This document shows, piece by piece, positions 33,001-46,593 of a stretch of DNA of 64,000 nt. A program made the translations under genes and the position numbers. Numbering within the stretch: position 1 is the first letter of the stretch; every line of letters begins with the position of its first letter. Below the pieces are notes generated by a model, which did not search any database, was not told the DNA's origin, and saw nothing but the letters and a program-made list of their open reading frames with translations. This DNA comes from Alviniconcha marisindica (Eukaryota > Mollusca > Gastropoda > Provannidae): contig JABMCL010001551.1 in assembly GCA_018857735.1 (NCBI GenBank), forward strand, positions 362,501 to 426,500. Direction: 5' to 3'.

Positions 33001-33299
33001 CTATCTCTTAACAAAAAAAATGTCAGAGACATTTTTCTGGAAAATGGTCAGGAGAAAGGACCATTAGCAGAAAAATGACCAGACAGAAAGAGCAAGGGAA
33101 TAAAACTAAACGAGCCCCACCCCCATCTCTCCCTGCCCCAAATGATTTTTGCAACACAAGTATCTTCGATGTTTTATTGCTAAATAACATCTGCCGGCAT
33201 GTAAAATCTCTGAGCAAATGTTGGGTGTTAGGACAGATGCACACATTTAGGATGTGACATTACTGAACTTATTGAGGTTGTAATATCAGAGCTTGCTGA

Positions 33300-33625
33300 G
33301 GTTGCAATATCACAGAGCTTCTTTAAGGTGGTTTTCGTCAGACCTGTTTAATCATGAAGTTGATTCAGGGGAGATCCTGGTGGGGACTGAGACCCAAGGA
33401 GGTGGGGTAAGATGAAGACTGTACCTACGCTGTCACCACCAGCATGGGTTCCATATCAAGATGAGCATTGTGCAAGTCATTTTAATGTCATTAATTTGCC
33501 TGGCAAAGTCACAAGACAGTGTCTATCAGCTACAACTTTCTGAAAACGAGCCAAAGCCGACTAGAGCCTGGGTCTCTCTGCTTACTACCGGAGCAGCTTA
33601 TCGCTAGACATACCAGTTCACATTC
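33300..33625 (-). mobile_element. tRNA-derived SINE (copy C), diverged
   Basis: Same order as copies A and B on the - strand: tRNA-like head (ACTGGTATGTCTAGCGATAA), AGAAAGTTGTAGCTGATAGA, CACTGTCTTGTGACTTTG, CATTAAAATGACTTGCA and GGTGGTGACAGCG. Confidence 0.7.
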
Positions 33626-34887
33626 AGGGTGTAATGTCCTTGAACGTACTTATTGTGTGCTGTTAGTATTACTGGACTAAATGCCTGTGTGGCAAAAGGC
33701 GGAGAATTAGTTCCAATGTCCTGGAAACATGTATGGTTAAGGCAGTTATGAGATCCCGTGAAGTGGAGGTAGGGGTCCTCTGTCGTGTCATACAGAAGAA
33801 AAAAACTCCTACAAAATTTGATGACTCAGCTGCTGCACTTCATCCAGACATGTGCTTCCTTTGACATGCAGCCACCTAGTGGTCTTTTACGTGCACAGTT
33901 TGCAGCCCTCAGGTCTGACCGGCAAGTTGCAGTCATGACAAGGACTAGACTGGTTAGCAAAGACTTTAAGACAAGAGTGTAGTGAGCTGATTCACACTCC
34001 AGCCCAAGCTACTGCAAACTGAGGTCAGCCAGTGTCTGATTCCCTTCGGCCACTCCCCACAACCGCTTTGATCCCTCAAAGTAAGCAAGCACAACAAAAC
34101 CCAGTACCATCCCTTACGCTTACAACAAATGATCCAAGCAAGCAATCATGAAAGTATGAATCCCAGCGAACTACATGTGTGTGTATTACATAACATACAT
34201 AATATATGAAGCTAGAGGCTTGTTATTTTGGTGTGGAAATGTGCACACCAATGGACTGTTTATTGGTGCATATAGTAAATTTAATAAACAAGAGACTTCA
34301 GATTCATTAAAAGTGGCAGGAAAATGAACAGATGGTCCTAATGAAACAACTAAACACTGAAAGTGCTGTCAGGGCAATAATGCAAGTGTATCATCAAAGA
34401 AATGGAGACAGAACAACAACAACAAATCCTCACATAAAACTGAACAAAAAACAACTCTGAAACAAGATGAATAAACATGAATCCAATTGTTTTACATTAG
34501 ACACAGATTTTGTGCTCCGGATAGCAACAGAGAAAACTGTACTTAGCACAAATAAAAGCACCTTTGCTGAGAATATGTTTTGTTGTTTTTCAAACTGAAT
34601 GTCACAAGCAAAACAATAACAAACACAAACAAAACACATAACATTCACACTTAACAGCTGTTCTACACTGTTCTACTTTTCTTCACAAATAGTTAAGTCA
34701 CTCTGCAGGGAAAAAGAACTGCAAAATGTACCTGCTTCGTTTTGTCATTTAGAGTGAAAGACCTTATTGCACTTACAAGAACAGTGAATATCAAGAGATG
34801 CATCATATTATGCTAGACGTCTTCAGAGAAAAAGTTAACTTTCATGAATGTACTTTAAATGCCCTTTCTCAAGGGTTCACAGACACT

Positions 34888-34890
<3 letters not shown>

Positions 34891-34946
<56 letters not shown>
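34891..34946 (+). repeat. (AC)n microsatellite
   Basis: About 56 bp of pure AC in the gene-free interval. Confidence 0.95.
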
Positions 34947-34949
<3 letters not shown>

Positions 34950-35440
34950 CATACATATACAAGACTAACAAAACAACCCTGTTATAGGAAAAACACCATT
35001 AAGATGAACTTTTGATTCAGAATTATTTTCTTTCTTGTACACTGCTGTTTCTTATACACATTTCCATTATTTTTCTTGTATATTGTTAGTTGTCATATAC
35101 ATATTACTTTCTTGAACATGTTATATTTGGTATTCTTGTCACTTAAAGTTGAAAATGTTGGAGAACATATTGTCATCTATTGTTTTATGCTCAGCTATTT
35201 TGTGTAGATCAGAGAATAATAATAAGAATAGTGCAATATATAAGTTATCTATTATTAGAAGTGTAAATCAGAGAATAGTGCAATATAGGTTACCTGTTAT
35301 TATTTGGGTAGATCAATGAACAAGTAATATAAAAGTTATCTATTATTATTATCATTATCAAATTTGAAAAGCCCCCTCAATTTTATATTGAATTTTTAAA
35401 CTGAGCTTCATGAGTGACAATTAGCAGGACTGAATGTGAA

Positions 35441-35462
35441 CCCCCCCCCCCCCCCCCCCCCC
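35441..35462 (+). repeat. Poly(C) tract, 22 bases
   Basis: Uninterrupted C run in the gene-free interval. Confidence 0.95.
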
Positions 35463-36493
35463 TCATTGCCCAACGTCATGGTTCACCTGTCACAGGCAGA
35501 GACTTCTATGAAGTTTGGCACAACAGCCACTTGCTCATGTAAGACAGGGAACAAGAACAAAGAGGCTGTGGATACCTGCTGGGCCAGCTGTGACAGTGTT
35601 CCGTACACCCAGTCCCACTGATCGTAAGTCTCCAAATTCGCTTCTTCTTTTTTTAATGCAAAATAAAATCAATCAGGAATTTGTTTAAACCTGTTAGACA
35701 AAACATTCTTTGAGAAGGCCAGTTCCCTTACAAAGACAACTTTATTTGAAGATCCCAGCTGGCTCCCATGTACTTTTCACTCTCTCAAGACAAAGTTTTG
35801 GTAAGAATAAGTGATCCTGATGATCTGAACAAGTTATCTCAAGCTCATCTGTACACACAAACAGACACACATAGTCAAGGTGTGAGGTATAACACGTGTC
35901 AAAAGGGGTTCACATAGTGTACTTGTGTATTCCACATACAGCAAAAGCTATATCTACAAAATCAGCACAACTCTACCTGGAGATTCACAAGTATGTCACA
36001 TCAAGCACAATAATATTCATATAAACTTGCACAATGCTGTGTGAAGAGCCAATGATTCCAAAAGCTAAGAATATCAAGTGCATTTTGTGTAAATACATAC
36101 GACACAGCAAAACGCCAAGCACTAAAACCAGTACATGGTCACATGTTCATAAAACAAACAGTAACGGTCCAGCATAATGCCATTACATGGAATAGCACTG
36201 ACCTTTCGAGGTCACCAATGAGGTAATATAAATACCTGTGAATATTTAGTTTAAAGCATGAATTTACTTTCATGAATTAATAATTTTCCAGCTTCAGTGA
36301 TGACCATTTATTTTATGAAACAGGGTAAAGTACTAATCTACCTAAAATTACCTTCCTCTGTTTTTTGTTTTTGTTTTTTTAATCTTTATTATTGAATCCT
36401 TGAAAACAAGATAATAACTATGTCAAGTGACCAAACACAGTGTGAAATGACAATATCAAAGTAACTTTACAAGTGAAGATTAAAAGTACTTGT

Positions 36494-36783
36494 GGTGATC
36501 AAAATCCAGTGCTCAAACAGTATCACTTCATTTATTCTTTAAAACACTGGTGATTAAAATCCACAGCCTAAAACAGAATCACTTCATTTATTCTTAAAAA
36601 CACTGTGGAGATTAAAATCCACAGTCTAAAACAGAATCACTTCATTTATTCTTAAAAACACTGTGGTGATTAAAATTCACAGTTTAAAACAGAATTACTT
36701 CATTTATTCTTAGAAACACTGTGGTGATTAAAATCCACAGTTTAAAACAGTGTCACTTCATTTGTCCTTAGAAACAAACTGTG
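36494..36783 (-). repeat. 58-bp tandem repeat, 5 copies, four carrying AATAAA on the - strand
   Basis: Unit GTGATTAAAATCCACAGTCT + AAAACAGAATCACTTCATTT + ATTCTTAAAAACACTGTG. TTTATT (AATAAA on the tetraspanin strand) occurs at 36531, 36587, 36645 and 36703; the fifth copy has lost it. These are the first such hexamers I see after the tetraspanin stop codon. Confidence 0.85.
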
Positions 36784-37162
36784 ATAAAAACAAAAGCACC
36801 AATGTGCTGTGAAATATGTCTACGTACAGGCATTTCAGACAACAAACTGTACATGTCCAGGTATTTCTGACCACAGACTATACCTAACTCTTTGTTAAAC
36901 CACCTGAAAGACAAAGCTACATCAAAAGCAGCACAGCTAAAGCATCAGAGCCACGTAACAAAGATCAACAATTTAAAGGGGATACCAAGCAAAGATGCCA
37001 GTTGGCCTCCAAAGAAAAAAATGTGCAAATATTTCCATCTGCAGGCTTTGTATGGATGTTCTATCAGTGTTTATGTCACTGAAGTCTTTTTGTTTGTTTT
37101 GTTTTTCTTTAAATTTGAGCGCCTCAGAGCACAGCTATTTTGGTTTGCTTACCAAACAGCAC

Positions 37163-37310
37163 TGTAAGTACACCACTTTGATGGATATTCAAAAACTCGC
37201 TATAAAAAGTGATATTCATTCATTTTGAAGCAGATGCAACAAGAGTGCAGTGAGTCTGTTCAAGAATGGAGAATAGCGCCATCTAAGAGCGATCAACATC
37301 TGTACCAAAA
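37163..37310 (+). repeat. Dispersed repeat, copy 1
   Basis: GTAAGTACACCACTTTGATG through GAGTCTGTTCAAGAATGGAG and GCGCCATCTAAGAGCGATCA. The same string of motifs is found at 55893-56032 with moderate divergence. Function unknown; the layout is SINE-like. Confidence 0.75.
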
Positions 37311-37420
37311 ACATTGGCTCATGATGCAACAGACACATGGACCACACATGCCAGCCTTATGCATGACAGCAAAGAAAAAAACTGTCAGACACAAAACTTC
37401 AACTTCCAAATGTTGATTTT

Positions 37421-37538
37421 TAACAAACTAGACTACAAACTGACCCAACAACAGTGGCAGGTCCTTTACTTTTCATTTCTAACAAACTAGACTACAAACT
37501 GACCCAACAACAGCTGCAGGTCCTTTACTTTTCATTTC
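37421..37538 (+). repeat. 59-bp direct tandem duplication
   Basis: TAACAAACTAGACTACAAAC at 37421 recurs at 37480. The two copies differ at about one to two positions (AGTGGCAGG versus AGCTGCAGG), so the duplication is recent. Confidence 0.9.
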
Positions 37539-38473
37539 TTTCATAACACTTATATCAATCAGTGCTGAGATGCTGCATCGCTTGAGGTCTCCTTTAAAGA
37601 AGAGAGACTATATATACATGTACAATTCAGTAACAGTGTTTGACTGTATTATCAACACACACAAGTCCATCACAATGTGTCCAAAAACTCTCAACAGGAC
37701 TGTACACTCCCATGTTGGAACACCAAACCCTGTGGATCAATTCATGTTACATGTACATGTACTAACTGATCATTTTCCCCAAACTCACAAGGGCTTCATA
37801 CTCATTCCTTTAGTTCCACAGAAAAGCAGACATACCTTGTTTCAAATAACATTTTGTCATGAATTAGCTAGCTGCTTGTTGTATTACTCTTTTTGCTCCC
37901 CATCAGACGTTTCACAAATATTGTGTACAGTAGTGTGACTCTGAAATGTGTGTATCCAGAGAAGTGGAGTACAACCAAGTTATCTTCAATATGAGGTTTT
38001 ATGGCAGAACTTGGAAGGTTATCACACATCTTTTTCCAAGTTTTTGTTCAAAATACTTCTAATAAGAACACTGTATAGTATGTCATGTAAAAAGACAACA
38101 CTTCACTTCTTGTTTCAATTCACTGTCATCTGTCAACATAATTCTGTCATCTAGAAATATGCGCAGGTGCACAGGCGAACCTAGCAAAAAGCTGACCTTA
38201 TACTTATTTCTGTAAGCTACGTTCACGATATTTCAACATCATCAACAGGTAAAAACAAGCCAAAACAGCCAATCAAAACCCCACATCCAGATGCCAGCAC
38301 CAAACCAGCAGCAACTCATACAGCGGGTGCACAGCAAATGGGAAGATGTCGCACAAAAACTCTTCTCTTCCGCAGAGAATGCAATGTGGTACGGAATGCT
38401 CTTGGGTGGTATGTTCAAAATGACCACAGCAATGCTGGCTGTCTGAAAGGTGAGGCGTCCTGCCGCTGCACAC

Positions 38474-38560
38474 TCAGCCAAAGTACTGCCCCACACGGTA
38501 CCCCATTTGATATTCACTCACTCTCCGGATGAAGAAGTACACCAAGAGGATTCCGATAAT
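38474..38560 (-). CDS. Tetraspanin exon 8 (TM4 end and C-terminal tail)
   Basis: [28 protein letters not shown] and TGA. Acceptor TTCCCTCTAG. Confidence 0.92.
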   Translation of the reverse strand: MIGILLVYFFIRRVSEYQMGYRVGQYFG

Positions 38561-39565
38561 CTAGAGGGAACAACAACAACAAAAAGAAGAGATTTATTAA
38601 ACACTGAGATGGAAATGAACACACATACATGCACTCACACATGAAAACAAACACACATGCATGCACGCGCACACACACACACACACACACACCACAGATG
38701 CATACATGCACGCACAGAGACACACACACACACACACCACACACACACATACACACACACAAATACACATGCACACACATGCATGCACCCACACACAAAC
38801 CACACACACACATACACGCACACACACATACACGCATGCACACACACACATACACAGGGAGTGTTCGTAACATCTGGCCCAGCTTTTCCCAGTCTACCTT
38901 TTATTCAGCTACAGGTACCCCCATCCAATTCCTTTCAATGAGAAGTGTACCTGCGGAATGGCAAATCCCAGCGCAATAGCACCAGTCAAGTCCAGGTGTT
39001 CAGCAAGCCATCGTATGAAGGAGTCTGTGCAGCCATGAGTAAACACCTTGTCTGAGGCCTGAAAGCAACAAGACACAACCACTCTGCAAAACAGGTAACT
39101 TTGGCAAAGAAAGGCCTGGACAAAGACTTGAAAATGTTGCCAAAGGCATTCGCAAAGCAACTTCACCATATTAATATTATGAACGTCCTTAGCACTGATC
39201 ATTACAGACATTTCTGAAGCACAAAAAAAGAAGAAGCTGAACACTGATCATTATATGTTTCCAATGCACAGAAAACCAGCATAACACAGATTATTACATA
39301 CATTATCATGGACTCAAAAATGGGAGAGAACAAAATGACCAAATTCTTTACTCACGGTCAGGTTTCCAACAATGTTGTACCCACATGCTGCCTGCGGTTT
39401 TGCTGCCGACTGAAACAAACAGAAAGAAAAATGTTCCTGGACTGTCTGTGTAACTAAAAATTGACCATCCCATGTAGATCGCCTCCTTTAGGCGGACCAT
39501 CATGGAACGAAACTGTAAATGAGAGGAAAGAAGTGTTAATACTGTGGTTCTGACAGCTGTTTTTG

Positions 39566-39632
<67 letters not shown>

Positions 39633-39990
39633 CAATGTAACACACAAACATTCCAGATCTGATGCAACAAATGTTCATCAAAAACAGCACATCACTTTGA
39701 ATGCAATATATCAATCATTCATGTTTTACACATAATAAATTATGTATTACGCAATAAATTATATGCAAGACACTAATACTTAATATATTGTATTCAAAGT
39801 GTGTTTTCAAAACTATATTTTATTGTGCAATTCTTACAGCATGTAAGTACCATTACCTTGCGTCAAATTTCTGTTTACTGAGCTTGTTTGTGTAGCCAGA
39901 ATAGTTGATCTCAATTATGCTTGACGTCATTCCTTGTGTAAATGTTTCACATCTGTCCCTCCTGTCCTATTTCCACCACTGATGCTTTTG

Positions 39991-40033
<43 letters not shown>

Positions 40034-40044
40034 TGTGTGTGTGT

Positions 40045-40114
<70 letters not shown>

Positions 40115-40742
40115 TGTGTGTGTGTGGGGGGGGGTAACTTTGTTGGTAGTGAGAGTGTTGGCATACTGTAATGAAGTGTTTTGGTCTACGACTGCTGTGC
40201 AGTGGTCTCTGCTGTATGCCTTATAGTCCCTATTGTCATGATCATGTGTGTGCTTAGGCTTTAGTGTAATGTTAGGCACACTGAAATCTCATCATTATTA
40301 TCATTATTTCTATACATGATGTAGCCTGCTGGACTGATCAAAGGGGCACATCCCCAGCAGATCTGCTGCAAAAGAAAAATGACAACAAAATGATTTCTTT
40401 GGTTACATAATTCTACATTCTGTACTGTGAGTTTGTACTGACCAAAGGGGCACATCCCCAACAAATCTGCTGCAAAAGAAAAACGACAACAAAATGATTT
40501 CTTTGGTCACATAATTCTACATTCTGTACTGTGAGTCTGTGTGACACCATGCGACCACTGTGCCCCATCATAGCCAGCCAGACAAGGCCCACCTTGGTTC
40601 TGCAGCAGGAGCTGGGCACCCCACAGGCCTCAGGATTGCCAGAGTTGCAGTTGTACACTTCATTCTTCTGGGAGTAGTCTGCATAAGAACGCAGTCCACA
40701 GCACTTGTACTGCACACACACACACGCACGCATGCACACAAA

Positions 40743-40833
<91 letters not shown>

Positions 40834-42535
40834 GCATTACTGTTAGTCAAAATAATAAACAGCTAAAAAAACACAGTGATGAGGTAAAAGCAGAACCACC
40901 AAAATCCCAAGAAGGAAAAACAGAGAGAGAGAGAGAGAGAATAACAAAAATGAAAAAAAGGCAGGAGAGAATGATCGAATGAAATAAAGAGAAACGAAAT
41001 ACCTTGCTTTTCACACAGGCTGATTCACTGATAATTCTAGACAGTTATGCCTAGTCAGTTGTGCTTTAGAATGAATTTAAAGGACCTGGTCTGCTCACCT
41101 GAAAGTATGTTACTGTTGATTTTACATTAAACAAATTAGACCTGGACTCTTTGTCAAAAACAGGCAAGATAAGCACAGTAACAAGCATCCTCAAATTCTT
41201 CAAAAATGTACACTTGGAGCCAAGCTGAGCCATGCAGGTGCAGCATTTACTACTAAAGTTTTAAAAAGTCACCAAAGTCATAAAGTCTTATCTAAGAGTA
41301 AGAACTCTGAACAGTCACAACTTCAAATATGCTGTAAAGTAAAAACTTTTTTATTATTATTTTAAACTGCCCATTTATCTTCTTTTTTTCTTTCAATTTT
41401 GCAAATCTTTCTTACTGGGAGTGAAACTGATCTGTCTGGTTCATCACAGATAATGACCAAACTTCAGTTACATTTGAGCATAAGTGTTTTCACAAGGATT
41501 TTGAGCCACCTATCTTTTAACTGACGGAACTTGGTAAAAATTGGTCACATCTTGATGGGTGTCCAAATAGTAAAATCAACAATGTCTAAAATGTGGTCTT
41601 CTTGTTGGCAGTCTTGAGTCACAGATGCTTACTGAGACGCCATGGCTACATCCAGTTAAGCAACTTTATGTGGCACAGCTGCAATAGTGCTTCAAGACCT
41701 CCAGAAGAGAGGGACAACAGAGATTTGGATACAAAAGTTGATTGGCCTGTCAGTTTCAGACCAGCAGCCCTTTTATTGATCAGTCAAGGGCAAAATTGAC
41801 CAACCCTGGGCAGCAGTTACTGGTCTAGCAAAACCCCTGGATGCTTTCACTCAACAACAACAACTGACTGATCCACTGAGTGTTTTGGGCATTGATGAGC
41901 GCATAATAAATGTACATTATTATTATCATTATTATTATTATTACTTAAGACCACATGTAAACCAATAATACATACTTTTTTTTGTTTTAGTTGGCAGATA
42001 GTGTGTAAATGGCATGAAAACATTATGAAATGCAAATCCTGCATGCAGTTCAGCAACAAGTCACACAGGCAACAGCATTCATTGGCTCAACCCTCCACCA
42101 AATTTCTTATTTCAAGGGTGGCAGATTGCTGACAGGTCTCAAATGGTTGTGATGCCTGTCAGCACAACTGAGGTGCCATCACAGAGAGCTGAGTGCAGCT
42201 GCTGAACTCTGTGAGCTGGATGAACACTTGACTGAATATGGTGCCTGTGTTCTGGATTCACAACACACACACCACTATTCAAGTCATGCCTGCCAGTTTT
42301 GTGCAAAAGATGTTTCCCCCTCAGCTCAAACTGCATGTGTTGTTGTTTGCTGTTGTTGTGGGGTGTTTTTGGAAAGGGAGGGAGGGGGGGTTGCTGTTTT
42401 TGGGTGTGTGCAACTAACACAAAAATAAGTAAATTAGCCACAAAGTAAAGCAGTTCACCAAACTTAACTTTACTGCTCAGTCAAGACAAAGTGTAACCAT
42501 TACTTATAAAACACAGTGTTAAACACCTCAATGCG

Positions 42536-42621
<86 letters not shown>

Positions 42622-45600
42622 GTGCGCACACGTGAACAAACACCAAAGGTATCATGCAGCACAGTTTTAATGCCACATGACTGACTCCTACACCAGCACC
42701 CTTCCCAACCACCACCCACACTCTACCCCTTTATCTATTGCTGTGCCTATAAGCCGCATGGCATTACAGCCCTCAGTAATGGAGGTAATCAGGCAGAAGA
42801 GGCAGGAAGACAGGGCCATTATCATGTCATCCAGTCCTATATTTCAGTGGCCACTAGGCATGGTCTGCCCTCAGCAAGGGGCGCACAATTGCAGGTCACT
42901 GTTGGAAACAAGGTTTGTTGCCTTGCACAGCAAAATACCCCCCACTGTGTGCCTATATGGTACTGTTAGCCCCACTGTGTGCCTATATGGTACTGTTAGC
43001 CCCCACTGTGTGCCTATATGGTACTGTTAGCCCCCACTGTGTGCCTATATGGTACTGTTAGCCCCCACTGTGTGCCTATATGGTACTGTTAGCCCCCACT
43101 GTGTGCCTATATGGTACTGTTAAAGGCCCCCACTGTGTGCCTATATGGTACTGTTAGCCCCCACTGTGTGCCTGTATGGTACTGTTAGCCCCCACTGTGT
43201 GCCTGTATGGTACTGTTATCCCCCACTGTGCCTATATGGTACTGTTAGCCCCACTGTGTGCCTATATGGTACTGTTAGCCCCTACTGTGTGCCTATATGG
43301 TACTGTTAGCCCCACTGTGTGCCTATATGGTACTGTTAGCCCCTACTGTGTGCCTATATGGTACTGTTAGCCCCCACTGTGTGCCTATATGGTACTGTTA
43401 GCCCCCGCTGTGTGCCTATATGGTACTGTTAGCCCCCACTGTGTGCCTATATGGTACTGTTAGCCCCACTGTGTGCCTATATGGTACTGTTAGCCCCTAC
43501 TGTGTGCCTATATGGTACTGTTAGCCCCCACTGTGTGCCTATATGGTACTGTTAGCCCCCGCTGTGTGCCTATATGGTACTGTTAGCCCCCACTGTGTGC
43601 CTATATCATACTGTTAGCCTCACTGTGTGCCTATATGGTACTGTTAGCCCTCACTGTTTGCCTATATGGTACTGTAGTGTAAGTCGCAATGTTACTATCA
43701 GCATATGATATATGCCCACTTGTTTCTGCTCGGTCTGGTTGTTAGTAATTATACATCAACACACCTAGTTTGGTTGCAATGAGGTCAGTGGTACAAAAGA
43801 TATAGGAATGACAAATATTCAGTGAAGTTTTTGACCACCTTGAACACAGAAATCCACTCTTTTCAAAGTGCTACGGTTCATGACGATATACCATCAAACT
43901 AAGTTTGGTTGCAAAAGGATCACCAGTTCAGAAAAGCTATAGAATAACTCAAACTTTAAACACAGCAAAGCAATCTTTTCACATGACACTTCAGCTTATG
44001 ATGTTCCATCAAACTAAGTGTGATTGCAAAAAGATCAGCAGCTCAGAAGATACATTAGAAACAGTCATACTTTAATTATATCAGCCCTAATTGTAACTTT
44101 GACCTTGAAGACAACAGCCCAATTTTCATTTTGCATGCACATGACGATGTACCACCACGCCAAATTTGGTTACAAAAGGTTCAGCACTTCAGGTGATTCT
44201 GTCCAGATAAACATGAACTGAAGAGTTAAACCTCTGCTGTGACACTGAACTTGAACACAGCTATCCTATATTTTCACTGAACACTTCAGCTTACGATGCT
44301 CTACCATCAAGCTAAATGTGGCTGCATAAGAATCATTTGTTCAGAATACACAGTACTTTTTTTTTATGAGAAGGAGTCATAGTTTGATTATGTAAGCCTT
44401 CACAGTAACCTTGATCTTGAAGAGAGTATCCCAATTTTTAGCACAACACTGGCTCATGACGATGTACCAGCTGGTGTAGCTGGTATGGTTACAAAAGGTT
44501 GAGCAGTTCAAAAGATTTTATACTATATATATATATATAGCTTCTGCACAAAGCCCAGACAGATGAACAGACAGACATGGTAATCCCAGCATACCCCCCC
44601 CCCCACCCCCCCAACTCACTATGGGGGTATGAAAAGTCCACAGCTTACCCTGGTCTGCATGTAGTCCATGGCCGTAGTAAGACCATCATCATGTCCATAG
44701 CCTTTGATGGCAAACATCAGATGGGGAGCTAGGATGGATGGCACCTGCAAATACAAAACACTTCATTTCATCAGCAAATGCTTTGTATGTGTGGACAGAT
44801 GCTCAAGTCATAAAAAAATGCCAAAGTGTCCGTTTCCTCAACACGCTGAATCCTGGATTCTCTGTATCTTAATCTGAGGCAACAGGAGGGCAACTACAAG
44901 TCAAGTCACAACTACCACTGACACATCCTCTACAGTCTACAACCATATTACTGCCACAAATAATCATATCTTCTGCAATGTACAATCTACAGCCCAGCGC
45001 TCTTGAAGTCCACCTTCAGAGACAAATACCCCCCCCCCCTTTCTTTTCAACAACAGTGTGGGACTGGGAAGCAGACCAACCCCACACCATTGAGGGGCGT
45101 GTCAGACTAACCCTCCATCATTCAGGTGAGAGATTCCCATCCCCCACCACTGGGGAGGAGAGCATGCAGTGCAACAGGCAAATGACCAGCCATGAAAAAA
45201 GAAGGATCAGAAGTGGAACCAGGAGTCATAGACTCATACTTGATATTTTACACCCTGTGAGCAAGGTTCATGTTAACCAGTAGTTTCCAGTATAATACAG
45301 GTCATCATGATCAACATCCACTGGAAACAAAATCAGCAATCAGTCAGATGTACCAGCTGCTACTTTTTGTTCAACTGGTTCTAAAAACAACAACCAAAAA
45401 ACCAACAACCACAGACAGCGCGTGTGACATGTTATGTGTGTGTGATGGGGTGGGGTGGGGGTGGGGTGGGGGGGGGGGGCATATTCTAGATGAGAAAGGG
45501 AGCAGCATGGATGCTAGCAGAGATCAAGTAGTAGTATCTATCTGATCAGTTACATTGACCACTTGACCAGCTTCCATGAACCATTTTCACCACCTTACAG

Positions 45601-46555
45601 ATGTCACACCGGTCTGAAAAATGTCTAGCGCAATCACTGAATAAGCCACAAAGGTCACACAACCAAAGGCAAAACAAAATTCATCAGATCACAAGTAAAG
45701 GCCTCATCCACTGTTCATGATTCATCACTTTGAAGTTTGAAAGGGACTGAGAAGTAATGAAGTATGCAAACAAGGTTCTAAAATGGTGATTTTTTGGCTG
45801 TGCAGCATCACTTTTTCAAGTGACAATTGTAAAAAAGATCATAAGTTGTTATGAACAAAATTTAAACAATTAAACCTAGATAAATATCTAGATACATCAA
45901 CACTTGTTGACTGCAGTGAATTCTTTGTTTCTAAACCCACAAATTCAACAGCACAGTCATGTAGCCTACATAGTCTAGTTACAAAGCACTCAACACATTC
46001 AAGATCATGCTGGCAAATGGTATGCTTTCTTCTGTATCTGACATTTGATTTGAGAGAGTGGCCTGTGCCATTTCCAAAAGAAAAATCAATGGTAATTAGT
46101 AAGGATTAGGCAGTTTCCTATTTTCTTCAGTGCGAATAATTATGCTACATATTGTCAAAGTTTGTCTACGTGTCGACCACACTGACTGTATCAAGGGGAC
46201 ACTACCCAGTGTGGAAAAAAGTTGCCTATGCTGCAAGGGAGCTTTGTGTTCTCGTACTACAGAGTTCCACTCAGCTTATATCCGGCAACAAGGCCATTCC
46301 CAACAGAAAGCTACTCCAGACATAAAAGCGAGAACCTTTGAAAGCTTGGGGCTCCCAGCAGAACAGACCTTAATTTCTGTCTGCAAAAAAAACCACAGTG
46401 AATACAAGGCCCAGAAAACAGGGTGAGATGAAGGAGATCAATATCAGACTGTCAGAGAAGCCTGCATCTAATAGTTCCAGCACCTGCCCTCAAGGCCACC
46501 TGGCCCAAATATATTATGTCTTAGTCCAGACTGCCCTCTGTATCGGCTTTCGTGA

Positions 46556-46593
<38 letters not shown>

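Larger units (their letters stand above)
28012..38473. other. Gene-free interval between FERRY3 and the tetraspanin
   Basis: About 10.5 kb. It should include the FERRY3 promoter and 5' UTR exon and the tetraspanin 3' UTR, neither of which I could place firmly. Contents seen: a SINE-like piece near 28.5 kb, poly(C) and AC tracts near 29.6-30.0, 34.9 and 35.4 kb, a SINE copy at 33.3-33.6 kb, a 58-bp tandem array at 36.5-36.8 kb and a 59-bp duplication at 37.4-37.5 kb. The open frames here are short and show no recognisable domains. Confidence 0.6.

Noticed and set aside
42677..43370. Open frames with [13 protein letters not shown] repeats
   Set aside because: Produced by the 31-bp minisatellite. 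They change frame wherever a 30-bp unit occurs.
42942..43677. Regular repeats resembling a CRISPR array
   Set aside because: Units are contiguous with no unique spacers, there are no cas genes, and the window is eukaryotic. It is a minisatellite.
46130..46426. 98-aa frame with several cysteines
   Set aside because: Cys pattern does not match a known domain, and it is intronic without coding support.
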